Source: Mucispirillum schaedleri ASF457 (GTDB taxonomy: Bacteria; Chrysiogenota; Deferribacteres; Deferribacterales; Mucispirillaceae). From it: a stretch of DNA of 64,000 bases. Each line of letters starts with the position of its first letter. Positions within the stretch are counted from its first letter, which is position 1. Shown here piece after piece: positions 49,394 to 58,184 of the stretch. The stretch is taken from the NCBI RefSeq assembly GCF_000487995.2, contig NZ_CP097562.1:1609001-1673000 (forward strand), in the 5' to 3' direction. The translations under genes were made by a program, and so were the position numbers. Under the pieces are notes generated by a model, which searched no databases, was not told where the DNA came from, and saw only the letters and a list, made by a program, of their open reading frames with translations.

Positions 49394-50311
49394 TTACTGC
49401 TTATCTTTTTTTGCCATAGGGTGAGATTCATCATATACTTTTAAAAGTGAAGATAAATCACTGTGGGTATATTTTTGTGTAGTGGCAAGTGATTCATGCC
49501 CTAAAAGCTCTTGTATAGAGCGTAAATCTGCACCGCCTTCAAGCAGGTGGGTCGCAAAAGTGTGCCTGAAAGAGTGTGGTGAATAATCAAGGGGAAGTCC
49601 AGCTTTTTTAAGATATGCTTCTACTACTCTGCGGACAGTTCTATCTGTCATGCGAGTGCCAAGTCTGTTTATTATTAAAGCATCGCTGTCTACTATCCTG
49701 TTATCTGCTGCAACATCATACATTACTTTATAATAATCTTTAATAAGAGATATTAGTTCTGGTGCAAGTGGCACAATCCTTTCTTTTTTACCTTTACCGC
49801 GGACAAGTATACGCATACCGTTTAAGTCAACAGCACTTCTGTCAAGCCCTACAAGCTCAGAAACACGGATACCAGTGCCATACAAAAGCTCCAATATTAA
49901 AGCATCCCGCATACCCATAGGTGTAGTTTTATCTGGCAAATCTAAAAGTGTAAAAATATCATCTATATTAAAAACAGTAGGCAGATATTTTTCTTTTTTA
50001 GGAAATTTAAGCATGCGGGCAGGGTTTTCTTCTATAATCCCCCGTCTGTATAAAAATTTAAAAAATGATTTAATAGTAGATATTTTTCTTTCAATGCTGG
50101 ATTTAGAAAGCTGCCTGTCATAAAGAGTAGTAATAAATCCGCGAAGCATAAAAAAATCAAGAGATTTTATATTATCAGGCACTTTTTCATCATGAGCATA
50201 AATAGAAAGCTCGCTTAAATCTTTTGCATAGGCTGTAACAGAGTGTTCACTATATTCCCTTTCTATGCGGACAAAATTTATAAATTCTTCTATTGCGTTA
50301 TCTATTTCCAT
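49394..50311 (-). CDS. xerC: Tyrosine recombinase XerC
   Basis: With XerD, XerC resolves chromosome dimers at dif. The SAM-like N-terminal domain (about 1-90) is followed by the catalytic domain with Arg in YGTGIRVSELVGL, Lys in VRGKGKKERIVPL, His and Arg in SPHSFRHTFATHLLEGG, the second His in LGHESLATTQKYTH and the nucleophile Tyr in the same block. The C terminus YDESHPMAKK resembles XerC rather than XerD. Length is 305 residues. It overlaps trmFO by 14 bases, an arrangement common with topA and trmFO in many bacteria. I saw no dif-like site in the window. Confidence 0.92.
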   Translation of the reverse strand: MEIDNAIEEFINFVRIEREYSEHSVTAYAKDLSELSIYAHDEKVPDNIKSLDFFMLRGFITTLYDRQLSKSSIERKISTIKSFFKFLYRRGIIEENPARMLKFPKKEKYLPTVFNIDDIFTLLDLPDKTTPMGMRDALILELLYGTGIRVSELVGLDRSAVDLNGMRILVRGKGKKERIVPLAPELISLIKDYYKVMYDVAADNRIVDSDALIINRLGTRMTDRTVRRVVEAYLKKAGLPLDYSPHSFRHTFATHLLEGGADLRSIQELLGHESLATTQKYTHSDLSSLLKVYDESHPMAKKDKQ

Positions 50312-51635
50312 AATTTTCTTTATAAAATAATTCTGCCTTTTGATATGCTGAATCTATCTGTATTTGTTTTTTTTGTTTTTTATCCCGCACTTTCTTTTCA
50401 AGTGGTGGCAGCATTCCAAGATGAAAGTTAGATGGCACATATTTTTTATTTTTAGAAAATTCAGAAATGCCAGAAATATATTCAGATAAACTTCCAAAAG
50501 CGGTGCCAGCTGGAAAATCTAAAAATGGTTTATTTTGCAAAAGTCTTGCAATCTGCAAAGATGCTATTAAGCCGCCTGCAATAGATTCATTATATCCTTC
50601 AAGACCTGTAATCTGACCTGCAATAAACAAGTTTTTATTACTATTAAAATTAAAATATCTAGAAATATGTTTTGGGCTTTCTATATATGTATTTCTATGG
50701 ACAGAGCCAAACCTTAAAAACTCTGCCGTTTTTAAAGCAGGGATTTTCCTGAATATTTCAATTTGTGCTCCTATTGTCATTTTTGTCTGAAAGCCTACCA
50801 TATTATATGCAGTGCATTCTTTATTTTCCTTTCTCAGCTGAATAACTGCATAAGGGCGTATATTTGTTTTCGGGTCTTCAAGTCCAACTGGTTTCATAGG
50901 TCCAAAAGTTAAAGTCTGCCTGCCTCTTTCTGCCATAATTTCCACAGGCATACAGCCTTCAAAATATGATATTTTTTCAAAATCATGGAAAGCTGTTTTT
51001 GGTGCAGCCATTATATCATCATAAAATATATTATATTCTTCTTCTGTTAAAGGAATATTAAAATAATCATCGCCACCTTTGCCGTATCTGCCAAGAAAAT
51101 ATCCTTTTTCCATATCAACAGTATCTGCATCTATTATAGGGCTTATTGCATCAGCAAAATATAATGCACCACCGCAGTATTCTTTTATATGTTCTGCTAA
51201 AATATCGCTTGTTAAAGGTCCTGTTGCAATAAGAAATGGAGTATCTGTATTTATAGGAAGTTCTGTTATTTCTTTATTTGTAACAGTAATATTTTTATGA
51301 TTTTTTAATGAGTTAGTAATGATATTGGAAAATAATACTCTGTCAACAGCTAATGCACCGCCTGCAGGCACACTGCATTTAAGAGCAGTCTGCATAAGAA
51401 AAGAATTATAAAGCATCATTTCTTTTTTTAAAAGTCCGCTTCCTGTTGTAATATCCAATGATTTTAAACTGTTAGAGCATACAAGTTCTGCAAATTTATC
51501 AGTTTCATGGGCTGGAGTAGTTTTTAAAGGTCTCATTTCTATAAGATTAACTTTATATCCACTTTCTGCCAGCTGGTAAGCAGCTTCACTGCCTGCAAGC
51601 CCAGCCCCAGCAATTATAACATCATATTCTGCCAC
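50298..51635 (-). CDS. trmFO: tRNA m5U54 methyltransferase TrmFO (folate/FAD)
   Basis: TrmFO makes ribothymidine at position 54 of tRNA using methylenetetrahydrofolate and FAD. The FAD-binding motif VIIAGAGLAGSEAAYQLAESG is at the N terminus, followed by the family-specific ELVCSNSLKS and GALAVDRVLFS. The second conserved Cys region is FEGCMPVEIMAERGRQTLTFGPMKPVGL, and the C-terminal ITGLEGYNESIAGGLIA is also diagnostic. Length is 445 residues, standard. It sits between topA and xerC on the minus strand. Confidence 0.96.
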   Translation of the reverse strand: MAEYDVIIAGAGLAGSEAAYQLAESGYKVNLIEMRPLKTTPAHETDKFAELVCSNSLKSLDITTGSGLLKKEMMLYNSFLMQTALKCSVPAGGALAVDRVLFSNIITNSLKNHKNITVTNKEITELPINTDTPFLIATGPLTSDILAEHIKEYCGGALYFADAISPIIDADTVDMEKGYFLGRYGKGGDDYFNIPLTEEEYNIFYDDIMAAPKTAFHDFEKISYFEGCMPVEIMAERGRQTLTFGPMKPVGLEDPKTNIRPYAVIQLRKENKECTAYNMVGFQTKMTIGAQIEIFRKIPALKTAEFLRFGSVHRNTYIESPKHISRYFNFNSNKNLFIAGQITGLEGYNESIAGGLIASLQIARLLQNKPFLDFPAGTAFGSLSEYISGISEFSKNKKYVPSNFHLGMLPPLEKKVRDKKQKKQIQIDSAYQKAELFYKENYGNR

Positions 51636-51657
51636 GAAATATCCTTATCTTTTAACT

Positions 51658-53994
51658 TTATTTTTTCTTAATAGGCTTTGCATTTTTACATTCTGGATAG
51701 CCAGAGCATGCGAGAAAAGCACCACGGAAACTTCTTTTTATTACCATTGGTTTGCCGCATTTTTCACATACTTCACCGCTTTCATTTGGAGTGTTTGGCT
51801 TAATACCAATAGTGCCGTCATCTTTCATTTCAATATTAGCAGTAAATTTGCATGCAGGATATCCTGAACAGGCTGCAAACATACCATTTTTACCAGATTT
51901 TAGAGTAAGTGGTTTAGAGCATTCTGGGCATTTTTCATCTAACACCTGCCCTGCTTCTAATATTTTAAACTTTCCGTCAGGAGTTCGCAGAAAGTTTTTA
52001 ATATTTTTACATTCTGGATATTCTGGGCATGCTATCACTTCACCAAAGCGTGTTTTTTTAAATACAAGCTCAGCACCGCATTTTTCGCATTTTATACCAG
52101 TGCCTTCAAATGCTTTATCTTCTACAAGCTCTATTTCCCCTTTTTCATTTCTTTTAAAGTTAGATGTAAATTTACATTCTGGGTATGCAGAGCATGCAAG
52201 AAAAGCACCATTTTTACCCATTTTTATAACTAATTCACTTTTGCATATTGGGCATTTTTTATTAGTTTCTAAATTAGCAGATATTTTGCCAGTGGAAGCA
52301 GCATTTAATTCCTTATCAAAATTTTTATAAAAGTTTGATAATACATTATGCCAGTTTTCTGAGCCATCTTCTATTAAGTCTAAATCTTTTTCCATGCTTG
52401 CTGTAAATTTGACTTCAAATATTTTAGGAAAGTTTTCTATTAATATTTTATTTACAATTCTTCCAAGCTCTGTTGGGTGAAATTTTTTCTCTTGTAATTC
52501 TGTATACTGCCTTTCAACAATAGTAGAGATAATAGCAGCATAAGTTGATGGTCTGCCTATTCCCTGCTGCTCTAATGTTTTAACAAGAGTAGCTTCTGTA
52601 TATCTTGGCGGGCTTTGTGTAAAATGCTGTTTCTTTTCTGTTTTATCTCTTAATGCTGGAGTATTTTCTGATATTTTAAATGAAATAGTAGTTTCATCAT
52701 CTTCTTCATTTTTTACATCTTCTTCTTTGCTTTCAAGATAAAGTTTAGTAAAACCAGCAAAAGCAAGAGTTTTAGCAGATGCTTTAAATTCATAATCAAG
52801 ACCTGTTAAGCGGACTACTGTTTGGTTAAATACAGCTTCTGCCATTCTGCTTGCCACAAACCTTTCCCATATAAGTTTGTAAAGCCTGTATTGGTCATTA
52901 GTTAAATATTTTTTTATATCATTTGGAGTTCTTAAAACTGATGTAGGGCGTATGGCTTCGTGAGCGTCCTGCACATTGTTTGATTTTTTAGCAGATTTTT
53001 TATTTTTTGTAACATAATCTTTTCCAAAAGTATTTTCTATATATTCTTTTGCCTGATTTTCTGCTTCTGGGGATATGCGGGTAGAGTCTGTTCTCATATA
53101 AGTGATAAGACCAACAGGACCTTCTGCAAGCTCAACACCTTCATATAAGCTTTGAGCAACTGCCATTGCTTTTTTAGCAGTAAAACCTAGTTTTCTAATA
53201 GCTTCCTGCTGCATTCTTGATGTAATAAAAGGCTCAGCAGGGTTTTGTTTAACTGCCTTTTCTTCTACACTTGTTACAATAAAATCTTTTGGCAAATCAT
53301 TAAATATACTTTCTGCTTCTTTTTCTGATTTTAATTCTGCTTTTTTGCCTTTTATTTTATCAAGTTTAGCTTTTAATACACCTTTTTCTTTTGTAGCTTT
53401 GCTTTCTATATTAAAATCTGCACTGATGCTCCATGATTCAACTGGTATAAATTTTTCTATTTCTTCTTCTCTTTCGCATATTAATCTTAATGCAACAGAC
53501 TGCACCCGCCCTGCAGAAAGACCGTAGCGAAGTGGTTTCCATAAAAGCGGACTTACCATATAACCTACAAGCCTGTCTAATATTCTTCTTGACTGCTGAG
53601 CATTTACTCTATTTAGATTAATATCTCCGGGATGATTTATGCCCTCTAATATACCTTTTTTAGTAATTTCATTAAAAAGCACTCGTTTAACAGGCTTATT
53701 TTTATCTATCTGGCTTGCAATATGCCATGCAATAGCTTCCCCCTCTCTATCAGGGTCAGGAGCAAGATATACAGTATCAGCTTTTTTTGCATTGCTTTTA
53801 AGTGATGATATAACTTTTTCTTTTCCTTCTATAACAATATATTTAGGCTCAAAGTTATTCTCAATATCTACACCTAATTCATTAGGCGGCAGGTCAATAA
53901 TATGACCAACGCTTGCGATTACTTTGTAATCAGAGCCAAGATATTTTTCAATAGTTTTAGCTTTTGCAGGTGATTCAACAATTACCAGATTCAT
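51658..53994 (-). CDS. topA: DNA topoisomerase I
   Basis: This type IA topoisomerase relaxes negative supercoils. TOPRIM domain: MNLVIVESPAKAKTIEKYLG, with acidic residues in APDPDREGEAIAWH. The catalytic Tyr is in GLITYMRTDSTRIS, and a VKTLEQQGIGRPSTYA block follows. The C terminus carries four Cys4 zinc-ribbon modules, starting CPICKSELVIKMG, CEKCGAELVFKK, CPECSKPLTLKSG and CEKCGKPMVIKRS. The family N terminus suggests ATG 53994; an in-frame ATG at 54006 directly abuts the dprA stop and would add four residues. Confidence 0.96.
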   Translation of the reverse strand: MNLVIVESPAKAKTIEKYLGSDYKVIASVGHIIDLPPNELGVDIENNFEPKYIVIEGKEKVISSLKSNAKKADTVYLAPDPDREGEAIAWHIASQIDKNKPVKRVLFNEITKKGILEGINHPGDINLNRVNAQQSRRILDRLVGYMVSPLLWKPLRYGLSAGRVQSVALRLICEREEEIEKFIPVESWSISADFNIESKATKEKGVLKAKLDKIKGKKAELKSEKEAESIFNDLPKDFIVTSVEEKAVKQNPAEPFITSRMQQEAIRKLGFTAKKAMAVAQSLYEGVELAEGPVGLITYMRTDSTRISPEAENQAKEYIENTFGKDYVTKNKKSAKKSNNVQDAHEAIRPTSVLRTPNDIKKYLTNDQYRLYKLIWERFVASRMAEAVFNQTVVRLTGLDYEFKASAKTLAFAGFTKLYLESKEEDVKNEEDDETTISFKISENTPALRDKTEKKQHFTQSPPRYTEATLVKTLEQQGIGRPSTYAAIISTIVERQYTELQEKKFHPTELGRIVNKILIENFPKIFEVKFTASMEKDLDLIEDGSENWHNVLSNFYKNFDKELNAASTGKISANLETNKKCPICKSELVIKMGKNGAFLACSAYPECKFTSNFKRNEKGEIELVEDKAFEGTGIKCEKCGAELVFKKTRFGEVIACPEYPECKNIKNFLRTPDGKFKILEAGQVLDEKCPECSKPLTLKSGKNGMFAACSGYPACKFTANIEMKDDGTIGIKPNTPNESGEVCEKCGKPMVIKRSFRGAFLACSGYPECKNAKPIKKK

Positions 53995-54006
53995 AATGTT
54001 ACCCAT

Positions 54007-55131
54007 TTATATTATTTTAATTATATATTTTTCATCTTGTGCTTTTTCTATTATGCCCTCAAGCTCAAGGCAGGCTATGGCACTCACAGCAGAAACAACA
54101 TCAATATTTAATTTTAAGCATATATTATTTAAAGATAAAGGCTCTATGGATAAAGCTTCATATATCTTCTGCCCTGTTTCATCTCCAATTTCAAGAGATT
54201 TTGTGCTATTTTCAACAATTTCACTATTATTGTCATTCAGCTTAATTTTTAAGTCATATTGTAAATCAGAGATTATGTCAAGAGATGTTTCTAAAAATTT
54301 TGCACCCTGTCTTAAAAGAGAGTTTGTGGCACTGTTTCTGCCAACGGGAAAAGCAGGTGCTGCAAAAATCTCTCTATTTTGCTCTAATGCAAACCTGCAT
54401 GTAATTAGCGAGCCGCTTTTATATCCTGCTTCAATAACTGCAATAGCTTTTGAAAGACCTGATATTATTCTGTTTCTTCTAGGGAAATTTTGCGGCAGCG
54501 GTGCTTCATCAAGAGTAAATTCACTCACCACACAGCCGCTTTTTTCTAATATTTTATCAATATATTTAGTATGTGCTGCTGGATATATGTTTGCAAGACC
54601 GCTGCCTAAAATACATGCAGTTGCACCATTTTCTATTGCACCAAGATGTGAAGCAATATCTATACCGTATGCAAAGCCGCTTACAACAGTTATGCCTACT
54701 GCTGCTAATTCTTTAGAAATTTTATATGCAAAATTTCCTGCTGATTTAGAGCAGCTTCTAGAGCCAACAACACCAACACATACATTATTTAAACATTCAT
54801 AATTTCCAAGCACATAAAGCAGTGCAGGTGGAGTATATATCTCTTTAAGCATTTCAGGGTATCTTTTATCTTCAAGAGTTATAATAGATATTCCCGCATC
54901 TTCTGCACGCCTGATTTGGCTTTCAACAGCCTGCTCATTGAAAGATTTTGTAATAATCCTGTCAGCTATGGTATTTGGAATATTTGAGCCGTAAAAGAAA
55001 TCTGCCTTTTCTTGAAATATGCCGGATATTGTGCCGCGTTTTTCTATAATTAAAGAGATGATAGTATCACTTAACCCTTTAATATGCTTTAATGCCATAT
55101 ATTCATAAACGGTATCTATAATAAACTCCAT
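54007..55131 (-). CDS. dprA: DNA-processing protein DprA
   Basis: DprA protects incoming single-stranded DNA and loads RecA during natural transformation. A helical N-terminal domain (about 1-75) is followed by the Rossmann-like domain with VGVVGSRSCSKSAGNFAYKISKELAAVGITVVSGFAYGIDIASHLGAIENG, GSGLANIYPAAH and SGLSKAIAVIEAGYKSGSLITCRFALEQNREIFAAPAFP. The C-terminal DML1/winged helix (about 310-374) is present. ATG 55131 is preferred because the longer form from 55203 only adds an unlikely aromatic-rich stretch. No SD is obvious for either. Confidence 0.92.
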   Translation of the reverse strand: MEFIIDTVYEYMALKHIKGLSDTIISLIIEKRGTISGIFQEKADFFYGSNIPNTIADRIITKSFNEQAVESQIRRAEDAGISIITLEDKRYPEMLKEIYTPPALLYVLGNYECLNNVCVGVVGSRSCSKSAGNFAYKISKELAAVGITVVSGFAYGIDIASHLGAIENGATACILGSGLANIYPAAHTKYIDKILEKSGCVVSEFTLDEAPLPQNFPRRNRIISGLSKAIAVIEAGYKSGSLITCRFALEQNREIFAAPAFPVGRNSATNSLLRQGAKFLETSLDIISDLQYDLKIKLNDNNSEIVENSTKSLEIGDETGQKIYEALSIEPLSLNNICLKLNIDVVSAVSAIACLELEGIIEKAQDEKYIIKII

Positions 55132-55250
55132 AAAATGATAATAAAAGAAAGAATATAATATAGGATACAAAATGTCAAATAGATAAATTGCAGGATAAAT
55201 CATTTTTACTATATTATTTTATATAGATATTCTTTGTTATTCGTTATTAA

Positions 55251-55391
55251 AAACAAGTAATAAAGTTTTTAATTAAGAAAGTAGAGATAAATAATAAGGC
55301 TTTTGATATATATGAAGATTTTTTAGAAGAACATCTAAAAGCTGTTGTCAGCAGATTAAATATATTAATAGAAAAATACAGCCAAAAATAA
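55251..55391 (+). pseudogene. Orphan coding-like fragment without a start codon
   Basis: A plus-strand frame of 46 codons ends at TAA 55389-55391 and reads like real protein in its second half (FDIYEDFLEEHLKAVVSRLNILIEKYSQK). It has no ATG, GTG or TTG, and a stop bounds it upstream. It may be the 3' remnant of a decayed gene, or a small gene using ATT. It lies between divergent dprA and the rRNA methyltransferase gene. Confidence 0.35.
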
Positions 55392-55459
55392 ACATATTAA
55401 ATACAATTTGCTTTATATTTTCCCCTTGCATAAATTTTATTAATTTAATATGGTATGCT

Positions 55460-56818
55460 ATGGAAAATAATTGGTTAGAGCGTTTCAGGGCGGAGTATAA
55501 GCCTTTATTAAAAGATAAGTATGATGAGTTTGAGTATGGGCTTGCATGCCCTAAATCTAAACATATCCGCATCCAGTCATCAAGAAATATTGATTATTTA
55601 AAAGAGCTTGAAAGTATATGTTCATTAGAAAAATTAAAAGAATATGATAATGTTTATAAAGCTGCAAAAAACAGTGAAAATATAGTAAACAGCATTTCTT
55701 TTCAAACTGGCGGCATATATATTATGAATCCATCATCTGTTGCACCAGCCAGTATATTAATGTCTTATATGGAAGAAAATCCTGTTATGCTTGATGTTTC
55801 TTCTGCTCCCGGTGGCAAAACATGTGCATTATCTGATATGAGTAACAGAAAAGGCGTAATAGTTGCTAATGAAATATCAGCAAGCCGTTTGAAATCACTT
55901 CACTTTAATCTGGAAAAATATGGTGCTTACAATGTAAAAACTGTTTCTATGGATGGCAGGCTTCTTCCAAATATTTTTGAAAATTCTTTTGATGGTATTC
56001 TGCTTGATGCACCATGCTCTAATGAAAATAAGATTTTCCGCAATAAAACTGTGCAGGCAGAGTGGAATAAAGAGCTTGTTGCAAGAATGGCAAATTTACA
56101 GCGTCAGTTAATAAAATCAGCCTTTTTATGTTTAAAGGAAGGCGGTGTTTTAGTTTATTCTACATGCACATTAAGTCTGGAAGAAAATGAATATGTAATA
56201 AAATATCTGCTTGATGAATTTGATAATGCAGAGCTTCTGCCATCAGGTGTTGACTATGGCAGGGGAATATCTGGAATAAATCATATTGATGAAAATGTTG
56301 CACGGATTATGCCTGATACTGATAAAATAGACGGTTTTTTTGCAGCAGCAGTTCGTAAAAAAGGCACTCTTATTCCTTATAATTTTATAAACTCTAAACT
56401 AAAAGAAAAGGAAAAAGATTTCTTTAAAAAATATTATCCAGCATTTTCTCATAATCACATATCAATCAGCGAATATGACAGACGGGGATATATAGAGACT
56501 GCTCCAGAAATCTTTAAAAAAGTAAGGTTTAAAAGGCGTGGTCTAAATATTTATAAAGATACAGGTAAACTTTTTGAGCCATCATGCCAGAGTGTATGGC
56601 AGTGGGGTTCTTTTGTTGAAGATAATATGAAATATGATATTTCAGCAGAATTGGCAGAAAATTTTTTGAAAGGGTTTGACATATCCTGTAATGATAATTA
56701 TAATAATGAACTTTTATTTTTTAACAATATTCCTGTCGGCTATGCTAAAAAAGTGGACAGTAGATTAAAAAATAAATTAGACAGATATTTTTTATACGGT
56801 AAAAATATAGAGTGGTGA
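55460..56818 (+). CDS. rRNA cytosine-C5 methyltransferase (RsmF/YebU-like)
   Basis: This Rossmann-fold SAM enzyme of the NOL1/NOP2/sun family probably modifies 16S rRNA. Motif I is MLDVSSAPGGKTCAL, motif IV DAPCSNENKIFRN has the release Cys, and motif VI VYSTCTLSLEENE has the catalytic Cys. FQTGGIYIMNPSSVAPASIL before motif I and the PUA-like C-terminal region (about 330-452) match the RsmF branch rather than RsmB, which has an N-terminal NusB domain. Length is 452 residues. The next gene follows by seven bases. Confidence 0.9.
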   Translation: MENNWLERFRAEYKPLLKDKYDEFEYGLACPKSKHIRIQSSRNIDYLKELESICSLEKLKEYDNVYKAAKNSENIVNSISFQTGGIYIMNPSSVAPASILMSYMEENPVMLDVSSAPGGKTCALSDMSNRKGVIVANEISASRLKSLHFNLEKYGAYNVKTVSMDGRLLPNIFENSFDGILLDAPCSNENKIFRNKTVQAEWNKELVARMANLQRQLIKSAFLCLKEGGVLVYSTCTLSLEENEYVIKYLLDEFDNAELLPSGVDYGRGISGINHIDENVARIMPDTDKIDGFFAAAVRKKGTLIPYNFINSKLKEKEKDFFKKYYPAFSHNHISISEYDRRGYIETAPEIFKKVRFKRRGLNIYKDTGKLFEPSCQSVWQWGSFVEDNMKYDISAELAENFLKGFDISCNDNYNNELLFFNNIPVGYAKKVDSRLKNKLDRYFLYGKNIEW

Positions 56819-56825
56819 AAAAATA

Positions 56826-58184
56826 ATGAAAGTATTATGCAGTATATTATGTGCATTAGTATTATCTTTTGGTATCAGCTATGCTTATGAAGAAATACCT
56901 GCTGATGCAAAAAGTCATACAGAAGATGTATCAAAACAGATGATAGCTTCTCAGGCACCTGCTGCAAAAAGCAGGCTTGGTAAAAATACTATTGTCAATT
57001 TATCTGCCAGCGGTGCAGAATTGTTACATGTTGTGCTTGTAGATAAATCTATTAAAAGGCTTTATATTGCAGTGCTTAATAATGATGGTATGGAAGTAAT
57101 TAAAGAGTTTCCTATCCTTACAGGCAGAGTGGATGGTAATAAAGTAAAACAAGGGGATGAAAAAACTCCAGAAGGTGTATATTTTGTTGTTTCATACTCA
57201 TCAGGTGATGAGCTTGTAAAAAAATACGGCAGCTATGCTTTAATATATGGAGCTGGCTCGTTTCCATTAAATTATCCTAATATTATTGATAAAATAGAGA
57301 AAAAAACAGGTGGCGGTATATGGCTGCATGGTGTTAAGCCTGATTTAGATAAAACATATACTCAAGGCTGTGTTGCCATGAATAACACTAATTTTGGGCT
57401 GCTTTATGATAAAATATCAATAAAAACACCAGTTATTATTGCAGAAAAGCTGTTATATTCTGATGATAAAGATTATGAAACATCAAGAAAACAACTGCTT
57501 AACACATTAAATTCATTTATTACTGCATGGCAGGATAATGATAAGGAAACTTTTAAAAGTTTAATTCACAGCAAATTTAAAACTTATAGTGGTGCAGATT
57601 ATAAAAAATATACTAATAACAAAACAAATTTAATGGATAAATATCCTGATAAAGTTATCCGCAACTATAATACAAAAATATTTATGAAAGATGATGACTA
57701 TACTGTTTTTGATACAAATCAGTATTACTGTGCTGCAAACCTTTCTACATATACTAATAAAAAATATTATTTTATAAAAGAAGACGGCAGATTAAAATTA
57801 ATCAGTGAAGAAACATCTTCTATGCCTGTTGCAAAAGCACCAGAACTTAATAATGAAATTAAATCATTTGTGGAAAACTGGGCTGCATCATGGAGAGCTC
57901 AGGATATTGAAAAATATATGGCTAATTATGATATAAAATTTAAAACAGATAAAGAAAACTATAATCAGTGGAAATCAAAAAAAACTACACTTTTTTCACA
58001 AGGCGAAAAAATATCACTTAATATATCAAACATTAAATGGTCTTATTCAGGTGGTGAATACAGAGTGGAATTTATACAGGAATATTCATCTGGCAGTGTA
58101 AGCGATAAAGGCAAAAAAATATTAACTCTTTCAGGCTGTCCATCATTTTTTAAAATTAAGTCTGAAATATGGAGAGAAATTTGA
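56826..58184 (+). CDS. Csd6/Pgp2-like L,D-transpeptidase-fold enzyme with two NTF2-like domains
   Basis: This protein is exported through an N-terminal signal peptide (MKVLCSILCALVLSFGISYA). The YkuD domain (about 60-205) has His168 in GGGIWLHGV and the catalytic Cys182 in YTQGCVAMNN. Two NTF2/SnoaL-like domains follow (about 220-330 and 335-452). In Helicobacter and Campylobacter this architecture, with an NTF2-like pocket, is Csd6/Pgp2, an L,D-carboxypeptidase trimming peptidoglycan tetrapeptides to tripeptides and needed for helical shape. Those have one NTF2-like domain; here I see two. The next gene is a Csd4/Pgp1 homologue, strengthening the call. Confidence 0.82.
   Translation: MKVLCSILCALVLSFGISYAYEEIPADAKSHTEDVSKQMIASQAPAAKSRLGKNTIVNLSASGAELLHVVLVDKSIKRLYIAVLNNDGMEVIKEFPILTGRVDGNKVKQGDEKTPEGVYFVVSYSSGDELVKKYGSYALIYGAGSFPLNYPNIIDKIEKKTGGGIWLHGVKPDLDKTYTQGCVAMNNTNFGLLYDKISIKTPVIIAEKLLYSDDKDYETSRKQLLNTLNSFITAWQDNDKETFKSLIHSKFKTYSGADYKKYTNNKTNLMDKYPDKVIRNYNTKIFMKDDDYTVFDTNQYYCAANLSTYTNKKYYFIKEDGRLKLISEETSSMPVAKAPELNNEIKSFVENWAASWRAQDIEKYMANYDIKFKTDKENYNQWKSKKTTLFSQGEKISLNISNIKWSYSGGEYRVEFIQEYSSGSVSDKGKKILTLSGCPSFFKIKSEIWREI

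Noticed and set aside
51752-52330. 192-codon plus-strand frame opposite topA
   Set aside because: It is antisense to the four zinc-ribbon repeats of topA, whose repetition gives a spurious repetitive frame.
53996-54802. 268-codon plus-strand frame opposite dprA
   Set aside because: It is antisense to the conserved DprA Rossmann domain and is low-complexity; no start signal is seen.
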